Part shown: piece by piece, positions 1 through 7,235 of the stretch
How the letters are laid out: each line of letters begins with the position of its first letter
Position numbering within the stretch: the stretch's first letter is position 1
NCBI GenBank assembly: GCA_039028695.1
Contig: JBCCHN010000131.1
Coordinates: 1 to 14,825, forward strand
Length of the DNA stretch: 14,825 bases
Direction: 5' to 3'
Source of the DNA: JANQKX01 sp039028695
GTDB lineage: Bacteria > Pseudomonadota > Alphaproteobacteria > Kiloniellales > Kiloniellaceae
The notes under the pieces: generated by a model
The model's input: only the letters and a program-made list of their open reading frames with translations
Told to the model about the DNA's origin: nothing
Database searches by the model: none
Program-made: the position numbers and the translations under genes

Positions 1-368
1 CCATGGGCAAGTTTGTTGCCACGCCGATGGAGGGCCGTCTGCGCTGTGCCGGCCTGGTGGAGTTCGGCGGGCTTTCCGCTCAGCCCAGCCAAGGCCCGTT
101 TGATCTCTTGATGCGAAAAGCGCGGGAGACCTTCCCCGATTTGACTTGGCAGGAAACGCGGGAATGGATGGGGCATCGCCCCTCTACCAGCGATTCCCTT
201 CCGGTCATTGGTCCAACGGTGCGCTTCCCCAATGTACACTGCGCCTTTGGGCATCAGCATATCGGATTGACGGGGAGCGCGAAAACCGCTCGAATTGTGA
301 GCGATATTATCCTTGGGCGGCGGCCCAACATCGACTTGGCCCCCTATCGGACGGAAAGGTTCACCTAA
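1..368 (+). CDS. FAD-dependent D-amino-acid dehydrogenase-like oxidoreductase, C-terminal part (5' end outside window)
   Basis: Only the last 121 or so codons are present; the reading frame is open to the left edge, so the ATG at base 3 is probably internal. The tail shows the usual C-terminal block of DadA/glycine-oxidase-type FAD enzymes: GHRPSTSDSLPVIGP at residues 57-71 of the fragment, then AFGHQHIGLTGSAKTARIVSDI, and a closing IDLAPYRTERF. In this family that segment lines the substrate site and returns to the FAD-binding fold. The enzymes deaminate D-amino acids or related secondary amines and pass electrons to quinone or oxygen. The gene ends 46 bp before the TRAP binding-protein gene on the same strand, so co-transcription and a catabolic link to the imported solute are likely. 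The substrate cannot be told from this piece; sarcosine- or proline-type substrates are also possible. Confidence 0.85.
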   Translation, partial: MGKFVATPMEGRLRCAGLVEFGGLSAQPSQGPFDLLMRKARETFPDLTWQETREWMGHRPSTSDSLPVIGPTVRFPNVHCAFGHQHIGLTGSAKTARIVSDIILGRRPNIDLAPYRTERFT

Positions 369-402
369 AATCGCTTAATGGGCGGCAATGATCTAACTGA
401 AC

Positions 403-408
403 AGGGAG
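403..408 (+). promoter_or_regulatory. Ribosome binding site of the TRAP binding-protein gene
   Basis: AGGGAG lies 6 nt before the ATG at 415 and supports that start, which also gives a complete signal peptide. Confidence 0.6.
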
Positions 409-414
409 ATAAGA

Positions 415-1419
415 ATGAAAAAAGCCTTTCACAAAAGCGCAGTGGCGGCGGTAGTGACCAGCGCCATGGCCCTTGCCTTGGCGGTCGGCGCGCCGATCGC
501 TGGCGCCGCTGAAAAGTGGGACATGCCCATGGCCTATGCGGATTCCAATTTCCACACGGAAAACGGCAAGGCCTTCGCTGAGGCGGTTAAGGTGGCCACG
601 GGCGGCGAATTGGAGATCGTTGTTCATGGCGGCGGATCGCTCTTTAAGGGCAACGAGATCAAACGCGCCGTTCAAACCGGCCAAGCCCCCATCGGCGAGC
701 GGCTGTTGTCGGCCCATCAAAATGAGGATCCATTGTTTGGAGCGGACTCTGTACCCTTCCTCGCCACGTCATTTGAGGATTCGGAAAAGCTCTGGCAGGC
801 CAGCCGTCCAAAGATCGAGCAGGTTCTTGCCGATCAAAACCTGGTCCTGCTGTATTCCGTGCCTTGGCCGCCTCAAGGCATGTATTTCAAAAATGACATC
901 AATGGCACCGCGGATATGGAAGGCATCAAATTCCGTTCCTACAACAGTGCAACGGCGCGATTGGCGGAATTGGCAGGCATGCTGCCGGTGCAAATCGAGG
1001 CGGCCGAGCTGAGCCAAGCACTGGCCACGGGCGTGGCCGAGGCTTTTGTTTCCTCCGGCTCCACCGGCTATGACCGCAAGGTTTGGGAGCAGCTTAGTCA
1101 CTTCTATGATGTGAATGCCTGGTTGCCCCGCAACTATGTTTTCGTGAACAAGGATTCATGGGACAGCTTGGATGAATCGACCCAAAACATCGTGCGCGGA
1201 CTAGCTTTGCTGGCTGAAAAGGCGGGGACGATTAAGTCTCAGCAGTTGACTGACTGGTACTTGGGCGAGTTGGCCGCCAATGGCATGACGGTTGCTAAGC
1301 CCGGTGACCAACTTCGCGGCGATTTGGAGGGTATCGGCACCACCATGACCGAAGAATGGCTGGAACTGGCTGGTGACGACGGAAAGGAAATCGTCGAAAC
1401 CTATCAATCCCTCAAGTAA
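415..1419 (+). CDS. TRAP transporter periplasmic solute-binding protein, DctP family
   Basis: The 334-residue protein has a textbook Sec signal peptide: basic MKKAFHK, a hydrophobic Ala/Val/Leu core, and a likely cleavage after AGA or GAA near residues 31-32. The mature part has DctP-family features, including GIKFRSYNSAT at 170-180. R174 there is the candidate for the conserved arginine that grips the ligand carboxylate in this family. Length is normal. The protein binds a small carboxylated solute in the periplasm and hands it to the two membrane proteins encoded next. The flanking amino-acid oxidoreductase and deacylase genes suggest an amino-acid-like or N-acyl solute rather than a simple C4-dicarboxylate, but the sequence alone does not fix the ligand. 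Its transcript is followed by a strong hairpin, which could make this subunit more abundant than the permeases. Confidence 0.93.
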   Translation: MKKAFHKSAVAAVVTSAMALALAVGAPIAGAAEKWDMPMAYADSNFHTENGKAFAEAVKVATGGELEIVVHGGGSLFKGNEIKRAVQTGQAPIGERLLSAHQNEDPLFGADSVPFLATSFEDSEKLWQASRPKIEQVLADQNLVLLYSVPWPPQGMYFKNDINGTADMEGIKFRSYNSATARLAELAGMLPVQIEAAELSQALATGVAEAFVSSGSTGYDRKVWEQLSHFYDVNAWLPRNYVFVNKDSWDSLDESTQNIVRGLALLAEKAGTIKSQQLTDWYLGELAANGMTVAKPGDQLRGDLEGIGTTMTEEWLELAGDDGKEIVETYQSLK

Positions 1420-1443
1420 GGCAGACTTGTGATACCGCTGATA

Positions 1444-1479
1444 CCGCCGAGGTCCAGTTGCTGAACTGGGCCCCGGCGG
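1444..1479 (+). other. Strong intercistronic RNA hairpin between TRAP binding protein and permease genes
   Basis: Left arm 1444-1459 pairs with right arm 1464-1479 around a GCTG loop: 16 positions with one mismatch (A:C) and one G:U pair, GC-rich at the base. The following bases (ATTAATTG) are not a clear U-run, so it is not a classic terminator. It fits a stabilising or attenuating element of the sort often found behind binding-protein genes in transport operons. A 9-bp tandem near-repeat (gataccgct/gataccgcc) lies at 1431-1448 at its foot. Confidence 0.75.
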
Positions 1480-1507
1480 ATTAATTGTAGAGTCGGGGGG
1501 CAAGGAC

Positions 1508-2041
1508 ATGATGGCTGTTGGTCGGGCCTTGAGACAGACGCTGGACGGTCTCTATAACCTGGGGGGCGCTTTGGCGGCGGTCTCTCTCTTGGTCCTTCTT
1601 GCCATTATTGTCGCACAGATGTCGGCTCGTTGGACCGGCAACGTTTTTCCCGGGTCGACGGACTATGCCGGCTATTTCATGGCCTCGGCCTCCTTTTTTG
1701 CCATGGCCTATACACTCAATCATGGTGCTCATATCCGGGTCAGCCTGTTTCTCTCCCGCTTGGGGGCCTATCGGCGCTGGGGTGAGGTCTGGTGCTTTGT
1801 TATCGGCTCGGCCTTGGCTATTTTTTTCGCCTACTATGCGGTCAAGGCGGTGTTTTGGTCCCACAAGCTGAACGATATCAGCCAGGGACAGGATGCGACG
1901 CCCCTTTGGATACCCCAACTGGCCATGGCCGCGGGCGCCATTTTGCTCGCGGTCGCGCTGGTGGATCACCTTGTGCGCTTGGTCGTAGTTGGAACCCACG
2001 GGATCGAGGCGGAGATTATAGAGGATGGTCATGGCGACTGA
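1508..2041 (+). CDS. TRAP transporter small permease, DctQ family
   Basis: The 177-residue protein has about four hydrophobic helices, near residues 16-38, 52-70, 95-116 and 133-157, which is the DctQ layout. It is the small integral-membrane subunit that works with the large DctM subunit in the inner membrane for sodium-driven uptake. It lies between the binding-protein and large-permease genes in the usual P-Q-M order. The start is either ATG 1508 or ATG 1511, which are adjacent; G-rich and AAGGA sequences just upstream (1495-1506) could serve either. The family is variable in sequence, so the call rests on length, helix pattern and position. Confidence 0.9.
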   Translation: MMAVGRALRQTLDGLYNLGGALAAVSLLVLLAIIVAQMSARWTGNVFPGSTDYAGYFMASASFFAMAYTLNHGAHIRVSLFLSRLGAYRRWGEVWCFVIGSALAIFFAYYAVKAVFWSHKLNDISQGQDATPLWIPQLAMAAGAILLAVALVDHLVRLVVVGTHGIEAEIIEDGHGD

Positions 2042-2077
2042 CCGTTTGGCCATGAGGGCGGGTTAGGGCGAGGCGTC

Positions 2078-3394
2078 ATGGAGCAGCTTGAGCTAACCGG
2101 CATTTTTCTTTTTGTCCTCTTTTTGCTGTTGGGGACAGGCGTTTGGGTTGGCCTCGCCCTGATGGGAGTGGCTTTTGTGGGCATGGCGCTCTTTACCACC
2201 CGGCCGGCCGGCGATGCCATGATCACCACCATTTGGACTTCTTCGTCCAGTTGGTCCTTGACCGCGCTGCCGCTCTTTATTTGGATGGGGGAAGTCCTTT
2301 TCAGAACCCGCTTGTCGGAGGATATGTTTCGGGGCCTGGCTCCTTGGATGGCCGGATTGCCTGGCCGATTGCTGCATACCAATATTGTGGGCTGTACCAT
2401 TTTCGCGGCGGTCTCGGGTTCGTCGGCGGCGACGCTGACCACGGTGGGCAAGATGTCGATTCCCGAGTTGCGGCGGCGGGGCTATCCCGAACGCATGATC
2501 ATCGGCACTCTGGCCGGGGCGGCCACCTTGGGCCTGATGATCCCACCCTCACTGACCTTGATTGTTTATGGTGTCACCATTAACGAGTCCATTTCCAAGC
2601 TCTTCATAGCCGGCATCCTGCCCGGCTTGGTGTTGGCTCTGATGTTTATGGGATACGTGGCGGCTTGGTCTTATCTAAGGCCCGACGAGGTGCCCCCGCG
2701 GGAAAAGAAAAAGGCGCTGGCCGAGAAAATTCGTGAGGCCCGCTTTTTGATCCCGGTGGTGCTTTTGGTTCTTCTTGTAATCGGGTCCATGTATTTGGGT
2801 CTCGCCACGGCGACAGAGGCGGCTTCTTTTGGTGTGATCGGTTCTTTTGTTCTGGCCATTGGGCAGGGGTCTTTGAATTGGCAGACCTTTCGAGATTCCC
2901 TGATGGGCGCGACGCGTACCTCCTGCATGATCGCCCTAATTCTGGCGGGCGCGGCTTTCTTGTCCCTTTCAATGGGCTTTACGGGATTGCCGCGTTCTCT
3001 GGCCGAGTGGATTGCCTCCATGAACCTCTCGCCCACCACCTTAATCTTGGCTTTGACGATTTTTTACATCATCATCGGCTGTTTCCTGGACGGTATTTCG
3101 TCGGTAGTGCTCACCATGGCGGTGGTCGAGCCCATGATCCGTCAGGCCGGAATCGATGTCATCTGGTTCGGCATTTTCATTGTCGTCGTGGTGGAAATGG
3201 CCCAGATCACTCCACCCATCGGCTTTAACCTCTTTGTGCTCCAGGGTATGACCAATCACGAAATTAGCTATGTGGCCCGGGCGGCAATCCCCATGTTCTT
3301 AATCATGATTGTCATGGTCGCCGTATTGGTGATTTTCCCTGAGTTGGCGACCTATCTGCCTGAGCAAATGCGGAACCGGCCCGGCGGTGGCTAG
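2078..3394 (+). CDS. TRAP transporter large permease, DctM family
   Basis: The 438-residue protein is hydrophobic nearly throughout, with about 12 membrane segments. Family-typical stretches include the SGSSAATLTTVGK region near residues 113-126, GAATLGLMIPPS near 147-158, ATATEAASFGVIG in the middle, and ITPPIGFNLFVLQG near 375-389. DctM is the transport channel subunit that couples solute entry to the sodium gradient. The start ATG at 2078 has a weak GGCGAGG in front. It begins 36 bp after the dctQ stop and should be co-transcribed. The length matches the family norm and no break is visible. Confidence 0.95.
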   Translation: MEQLELTGIFLFVLFLLLGTGVWVGLALMGVAFVGMALFTTRPAGDAMITTIWTSSSSWSLTALPLFIWMGEVLFRTRLSEDMFRGLAPWMAGLPGRLLHTNIVGCTIFAAVSGSSAATLTTVGKMSIPELRRRGYPERMIIGTLAGAATLGLMIPPSLTLIVYGVTINESISKLFIAGILPGLVLALMFMGYVAAWSYLRPDEVPPREKKKALAEKIREARFLIPVVLLVLLVIGSMYLGLATATEAASFGVIGSFVLAIGQGSLNWQTFRDSLMGATRTSCMIALILAGAAFLSLSMGFTGLPRSLAEWIASMNLSPTTLILALTIFYIIIGCFLDGISSVVLTMAVVEPMIRQAGIDVIWFGIFIVVVVEMAQITPPIGFNLFVLQGMTNHEISYVARAAIPMFLIMIVMVAVLVIFPELATYLPEQMRNRPGGG

Positions 3395-3401
3395 CCTAAT
3401 T

Positions 3402-3422
3402 GGGTCAAACAATTTGAAACCC
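3402..3422 (+). other. Small imperfect hairpin between dctM and the deacylase gene
   Basis: GGGTCAAA (3402-3409), loop CAA, then TTTGA-aa-CCC (3413-3422) pair over about eight positions with a 2-nt bulge. There is no U-run. It could be an mRNA processing or stability element or chance. Confidence 0.25.
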
Positions 3423-3450
3423 CTTAATTTGATAAAGGACTGAGAGTGAA

Positions 3451-4446
3451 ATGCGCGATTCACCGGTAAGCTGCACCATCGATCTGGATCAAGATGGGGT
3501 TCAGCATGGCTTTTTAAAGCTCCCTCATTCTCACGACGTCTCCGCTTGGGGAGCCATCATGGTCCCGGTCACCTCGGTGCGCAACGGCAATGGCCCGGTG
3601 GCCCTCTTGACTGGTGCAAACCATGGTGATGAGTATGAGGGGCCGACGGCCCTGATGGACTTGAGCGCCCATCTGCAGCCGGTTCAGGTGCAAGGCCAGG
3701 CGATTATCGTACCGGGCATGAATTATCCGGCTTTTCGCGCCGGCCGTCGCACGTCACCCATTGACGGCGGCAACATGAACCGGGTTTTCCCGGGCCGGCC
3801 CGATGGCGGGGTCACGGAAAAAATCGCAGATTACTTCCAGCGCCATCTCCTGCCGCGCGCGGATTTCGTCTTGGATTTCCATTCCGGCGGTCGGACCTTG
3901 GATTTTGTGCCCTTTGCGGCGGCCCATGTCTTGCCAGACCCGGATCAGCAGGCCCAGTGTGTCGCGGCCATGCGGGCCTTTAATGCGCCTTATTCCGTCA
4001 TGCTCTTGGAGATCGATTCAGTTGGCATGTACGACACCTCTGCCGAGGAGATGGGGAAGGTCTTTGTCTCCACCGAATTGGGCGGAGGCGGCAGCTCCAC
4101 GGCAAAAACAGTTCAAATTGCAAAGCGGGGTCTTGCAAATTTCCTCAAGCACGCGGGCATTTTGGCCGGCGAGCCGGAAATCGGACCGACCCGCCATCTC
4201 GACATGCCCGATGGAAAATGCTTCGTAACCAGCGAATCCAATGGATTGGTGGAGTTTTGCGTGGATCTGGGCGAAGAGGTGCGGGCCGGTGACCTGTTGG
4301 CTAAGGTCTATGACGTGGAGCGTTCGGGGGGTAAGCCCCGGTCCTATAAGGCACCTATCGATGGATTCTTGGCGGGCCGTCATTATCCCGGATTGATCGC
4401 CATGGGCGATTTCATGGCCATGATCGCGATCCCGGTGGACGGCTAG
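3451..4446 (+). CDS. Zinc-dependent deacylase, succinylglutamate desuccinylase/aspartoacylase family (DoeB-like)
   Basis: The 331-residue protein belongs to the AstE/AspA (M14-like) amidohydrolases, which remove an acyl group from an N-acyl amino acid. Visible active-site parts are GANHGDEYEGP at 55-65 (zinc ligands H58 and E61), GGNMNRVFPG at 106-115 (N110 and R111, the substrate-binding NR pair), DFHSG at 142-146 (third zinc ligand H144) and STELGGGGSS at 207-216 (candidate catalytic E209). The GDEYEG form resembles DoeB/EutE, the N-acetyl-diaminobutyrate deacetylase of ectoine breakdown, but no other ectoine gene is in the window. An AAAGGA at 3434-3439 precedes the ATG. It sits 56 bp after dctM on the same strand, so it probably acts on the imported solute or its breakdown product in the cytoplasm. 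The family call is firm, the substrate is not. Confidence 0.9.
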   Translation: MRDSPVSCTIDLDQDGVQHGFLKLPHSHDVSAWGAIMVPVTSVRNGNGPVALLTGANHGDEYEGPTALMDLSAHLQPVQVQGQAIIVPGMNYPAFRAGRRTSPIDGGNMNRVFPGRPDGGVTEKIADYFQRHLLPRADFVLDFHSGGRTLDFVPFAAAHVLPDPDQQAQCVAAMRAFNAPYSVMLLEIDSVGMYDTSAEEMGKVFVSTELGGGGSSTAKTVQIAKRGLANFLKHAGILAGEPEIGPTRHLDMPDGKCFVTSESNGLVEFCVDLGEEVRAGDLLAKVYDVERSGGKPRSYKAPIDGFLAGRHYPGLIAMGDFMAMIAIPVDG

Positions 4447-4602
4447 GTTGGTGCGCCATTGGGTCCTTACGCCCATTAACCGTCATATTTGTTGAATTTC
4501 GGCGGTTTAGCCTCTTCGAAAGGGCCATATCTTAACGAATTGTTGACTGCCTTTTTGGATTATGACCGGGCAAGGGTGATTGTTTAAGGGGCCAGCCTGA
4601 CC

Positions 4603-5454
4603 GTGGTTTCGGAATTTACCGAACAAAATGCCAATTCGGCACCCCCCGGCCATGGCCAGGGTGGCAATGGCCCCCGTTTGGCTTGGGAACTGACGCCAAG
4701 TGCCGATTGGGCCCTGTTCCTTGACGTGGACGGCACCTTGCTGGAAATCGCGGAACACCCCGACGACGTTCATGTTAGCGACCGGGTCATCATGTCCATC
4801 ACCGCCGCCGCGCAAAGCCTAAATGGGGCCTTGGCCCTGGTAAGCGGGCGCAAGATTTCAAATCTGGATCATCTCTTTTCGCCCCTTTGCTTATCCGTGG
4901 CGGGCCTGCACGGTTTGGAGCGCCGCACTGCCGAGGGAACCATTGAAATCCTAGGGGATCCTAAAGCCCTTGATCGGCTGCGAGATGCTCTTGGCGACCT
5001 GGCGTCCGGCACCTCGGGCATGCTCATTGAAGACAAAGGCCGTGCCATTGCGGTGCACTACCGGCAAGCGCCGGCAGCCGAACACCAGACCAAGAGCACC
5101 ATCCGGCATTTGGTGGCCCAAGAAGAAGAGAACCTGGCCGTTATCGAAGGCAAGATGGTGGTCGAGATTAAGCAAAGCCACTCCAACAAGGGAACGGCAA
5201 TCGCAGCCTTCATGAAGGAGGCGCCTTTTGCCGGGCGGCTGCCGGTTTTTGTCGGCGACGACGTGACCGACGAGGACGGTTTTGCCGTGGTCAATGAAAT
5301 GGGCGGCCATTCGATCCGAATTGGCCTGTCCGGGCAAACCGCCGCCCGCTATGCATTGGGGGACGTTTCGTCCTTTTTGGAGTGGTTGGAGACCTTTACT
5401 GAGCAGTTAAGCGGGGCCGGTCAGGTTCAGAACAAAAAAGAGGATGAGCGATGA
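4603..5454 (+). CDS. otsB: Trehalose-6-phosphate phosphatase
   Basis: OtsB removes phosphate from trehalose-6-phosphate in the cytoplasm, the second step of trehalose synthesis. The 283-residue protein has the HAD motif LDVDGTLLE with nucleophile D41 and acid D43, a second motif LVSGRKI near 84-90, a lysine region IKQSHSNKGTA near 190, and the metal-binding GDDVTDED at 218-225. An in-frame TAA at 4585-4587 limits upstream extension. The first usable start is GTG 4603, with AAGGGG at 4586-4591 upstream. The N-terminal 30 residues before the HAD domain are unremarkable. It heads the trehalose operon and overlaps the next gene by 4 nt. The 156-bp gap in front must hold the promoter, but no convincing -35/-10 pair could be picked. 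Confidence 0.95.
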   Translation: MVSEFTEQNANSAPPGHGQGGNGPRLAWELTPSADWALFLDVDGTLLEIAEHPDDVHVSDRVIMSITAAAQSLNGALALVSGRKISNLDHLFSPLCLSVAGLHGLERRTAEGTIEILGDPKALDRLRDALGDLASGTSGMLIEDKGRAIAVHYRQAPAAEHQTKSTIRHLVAQEEENLAVIEGKMVVEIKQSHSNKGTAIAAFMKEAPFAGRLPVFVGDDVTDEDGFAVVNEMGGHSIRIGLSGQTAARYALGDVSSFLEWLETFTEQLSGAGQVQNKKEDER

Positions 5455-7235
5455 GCAGTTTGGATTTGGGCATTATTGGAAACTGCTCCATCTCCGCCTT
5501 GCTGGACAAGCAGGCTCGAATTGTTTGGTGCTGTCTGCCCCGCTTTGACGGGGATCCGAAATTCTGCAGTTTGCTGGGTGGAGCCGAGGAGCCTGAAACG
5601 GGCACCTATGAGATTCAATTGATCGATATGGAGCGCTCAGAGCAGAGCTACCACCCCAATTCCGCCGTCTTGATCACTCGCTTGTATGACAAAACCGGTG
5701 GCGCCATAGAGATTACTGATTTCGCACCGCGCTTTAAGCAGCTTGGCCGTCTCTTCAGACCCGCCTCGCTGGTGCGATTGGTGCGGCCCATCGCGGGGCG
5801 TCCCCGCATCCGCGTGCACCTTGAGCCCTGCTACGACTACGGCAGTCAAAAGGCCACCACATCCCGGGGGTCGAACCATATCCGGTATGTCATGCCGGAT
5901 GTGACATGGCGCCTGACCACCGATGTGCCGCTGACCTATATCATCGACAAAACTTCCTTTTATTTGAATAAGCCCGTGTCTCTGATCTTGGGGCCGGACG
6001 AGAGCTTGGCCCGTTCTGCCGAGGAAGTGGGCCGGGAATTCCTCGAGAACACTGAGCACTATTGGCGCGAATGGTGTCGCTATTTGTCCGTTCCCTTCGA
6101 ATGGCAGGACGAGGTCATCCGCGCCGCCATAACCCTCAAGCTGTCGAACTTTGAAGAAACCGGCGCTATCGTCGCTGCCATGACCACCTCCATCCCCGAG
6201 GCCGAGGATACCGAGCGCAATTGGGATTACCGGCTCTGCTGGCTGAGGGATTCTTTTTTTGTGGTCCACACCCTGAACGGACTGGGCGTGACTCGCACCA
6301 TGGAAGGCTATCTGGATTATATTACCAACATTATTGCCGACAGCGAAGACGGCTATCTTCAGCCGGTTTTTGGCATCGCGCGGGAACAGCATCTTATCGA
6401 AAAGGAAATCACCAGCTTGGCCGGCTATCGGGGTATGGGGCCTGTGCGGATCGGTAATGGGGCATATACCCAGGTGCAAAACGATGGCTATGGTTGCGCT
6501 GTATTGGCCTGTTGCCAGATGTTCTTTGACAAGCGTTTGGTCCGCCGTGGTGATGAAAGCCTGTTTCGCCAGCTGGAGGGCCTGGGCGAGCAAGCGGTGG
6601 CCCGATGGAATACGCCTGACGCGGGCCTTTGGGAGTTTCGCGGCCGTGAGGAAGTGCATACCCATTCTTCGGTGATGTGTTGGGCCGCCTGCGACCGTCT
6701 GGCCCGCATCGCGGCGCATATGGGCTACCAGGATCGACAGGCCTATTGGCAAGAACAGGCCCAAATCATTTCCGACGGCATCCAAGAGCAAGCCTGGAAT
6801 GAAAGGCTCAACTCTTTCGTGGCCTCCTTCGGTGGAGACGCAGCCGATGCCAGCCTCTTACTCCTGCCTCATTTGGGCTTCATAAAGCCTAATGATCCGC
6901 GTTTCTTAGGAACTCTGGAATTTATAGAAAACGAGCTTCTCCAAGGGCCGTTCCTCTATCGCTATGTGGTTCCTGATGATTTTGGCATGCCGGAGACCTC
7001 TTTTAATATCTGCACTTTCTGGTATATTGACGCTCTGGCGGCAGTCGGCAGATTGGACGAGGCCCGCACCCTTTTTGAACGCATGTTAGCGTCCCGAAAC
7101 CACCTTGGTCTTTTGTCGGAAGACCTACACCCGGATAGCGGCGAGCTCTGGGGCAACTTTCCGCAAACCTATTCCATGGTGGGTATTATCCAATCGGCCA
7201 TTCGCCTGTCTAAGCCTTGGGAGGAAGCGGTTTGA
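5451..7235 (+). CDS. Glycoside hydrolase family 15 protein (trehalase or glucoamylase type)
   Basis: The 594-residue protein has an N-terminal beta-sandwich part (about 1-210, opening with LGIIGNCSISALLD) and a C-terminal (alpha/alpha)6 barrel (about 220-590), the bacterial GH15 layout. Landmarks are NWDYRLCWLRD at 257-267, AGLWEFRG with candidate general acid E395, and LSEDLHPDSGELWGNFPQ with candidate base E557. GH15 enzymes invert the anomeric bond and release glucose from the non-reducing end. Known activities include glucoamylase, glucodextranase and, in mycobacteria and some archaea, trehalase. There is no signal peptide, so it is cytoplasmic. It lies between otsB and otsA with 4-nt overlaps on both sides (ATGA and TTGA), and AAGAGGA precedes its start. 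The position argues for a role in trehalose or related alpha-glucoside turnover, but this is not proven by sequence. Confidence 0.9.
   Translation: MSSLDLGIIGNCSISALLDKQARIVWCCLPRFDGDPKFCSLLGGAEEPETGTYEIQLIDMERSEQSYHPNSAVLITRLYDKTGGAIEITDFAPRFKQLGRLFRPASLVRLVRPIAGRPRIRVHLEPCYDYGSQKATTSRGSNHIRYVMPDVTWRLTTDVPLTYIIDKTSFYLNKPVSLILGPDESLARSAEEVGREFLENTEHYWREWCRYLSVPFEWQDEVIRAAITLKLSNFEETGAIVAAMTTSIPEAEDTERNWDYRLCWLRDSFFVVHTLNGLGVTRTMEGYLDYITNIIADSEDGYLQPVFGIAREQHLIEKEITSLAGYRGMGPVRIGNGAYTQVQNDGYGCAVLACCQMFFDKRLVRRGDESLFRQLEGLGEQAVARWNTPDAGLWEFRGREEVHTHSSVMCWAACDRLARIAAHMGYQDRQAYWQEQAQIISDGIQEQAWNERLNSFVASFGGDAADASLLLLPHLGFIKPNDPRFLGTLEFIENELLQGPFLYRYVVPDDFGMPETSFNICTFWYIDALAAVGRLDEARTLFERMLASRNHLGLLSEDLHPDSGELWGNFPQTYSMVGIIQSAIRLSKPWEEAV
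7220..7227 (+). promoter_or_regulatory. Ribosome binding site deciding the TTG start of otsA
   Basis: GGAGGAAG lies 4 nt before TTG 7232-7234 as written, with its GGAGG core 7 nt upstream. That TTG overlaps the stop of the GH15 gene (TTGA) and makes the protein begin MSRLVVVSNR, as expected for OtsA. A TTG at 7217 in the same frame would place this site inside the gene. Confidence 0.75.

Noticed and set aside
3395..3450. Intrinsic terminator after dctM
   Set aside because: The hairpin is weak and bulged and lacks a U-run, and the next gene follows closely on the same strand.
1..4446. Assigning the TRAP cluster as an ectoine (ueh/eut) operon
   Set aside because: Only the DoeB-like enzyme and the transporter type fit; the hydrolase, dehydrogenase and aminotransferase genes of that pathway are absent from the window.
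4543..4566. TTGACT followed by TATGAC as a promoter for otsB
   Set aside because: The spacer is only 12 nt, too short for a sigma-70 promoter, and no other good pair was found in the gap.
5637..6791. Long open frame (384 codons) on the minus strand opposite the GH15 gene
   Set aside because: It lies wholly antisense to a clearly conserved enzyme gene, and the product is a His/Gly-rich composition with no recognisable domain; it is a codon-bias shadow.
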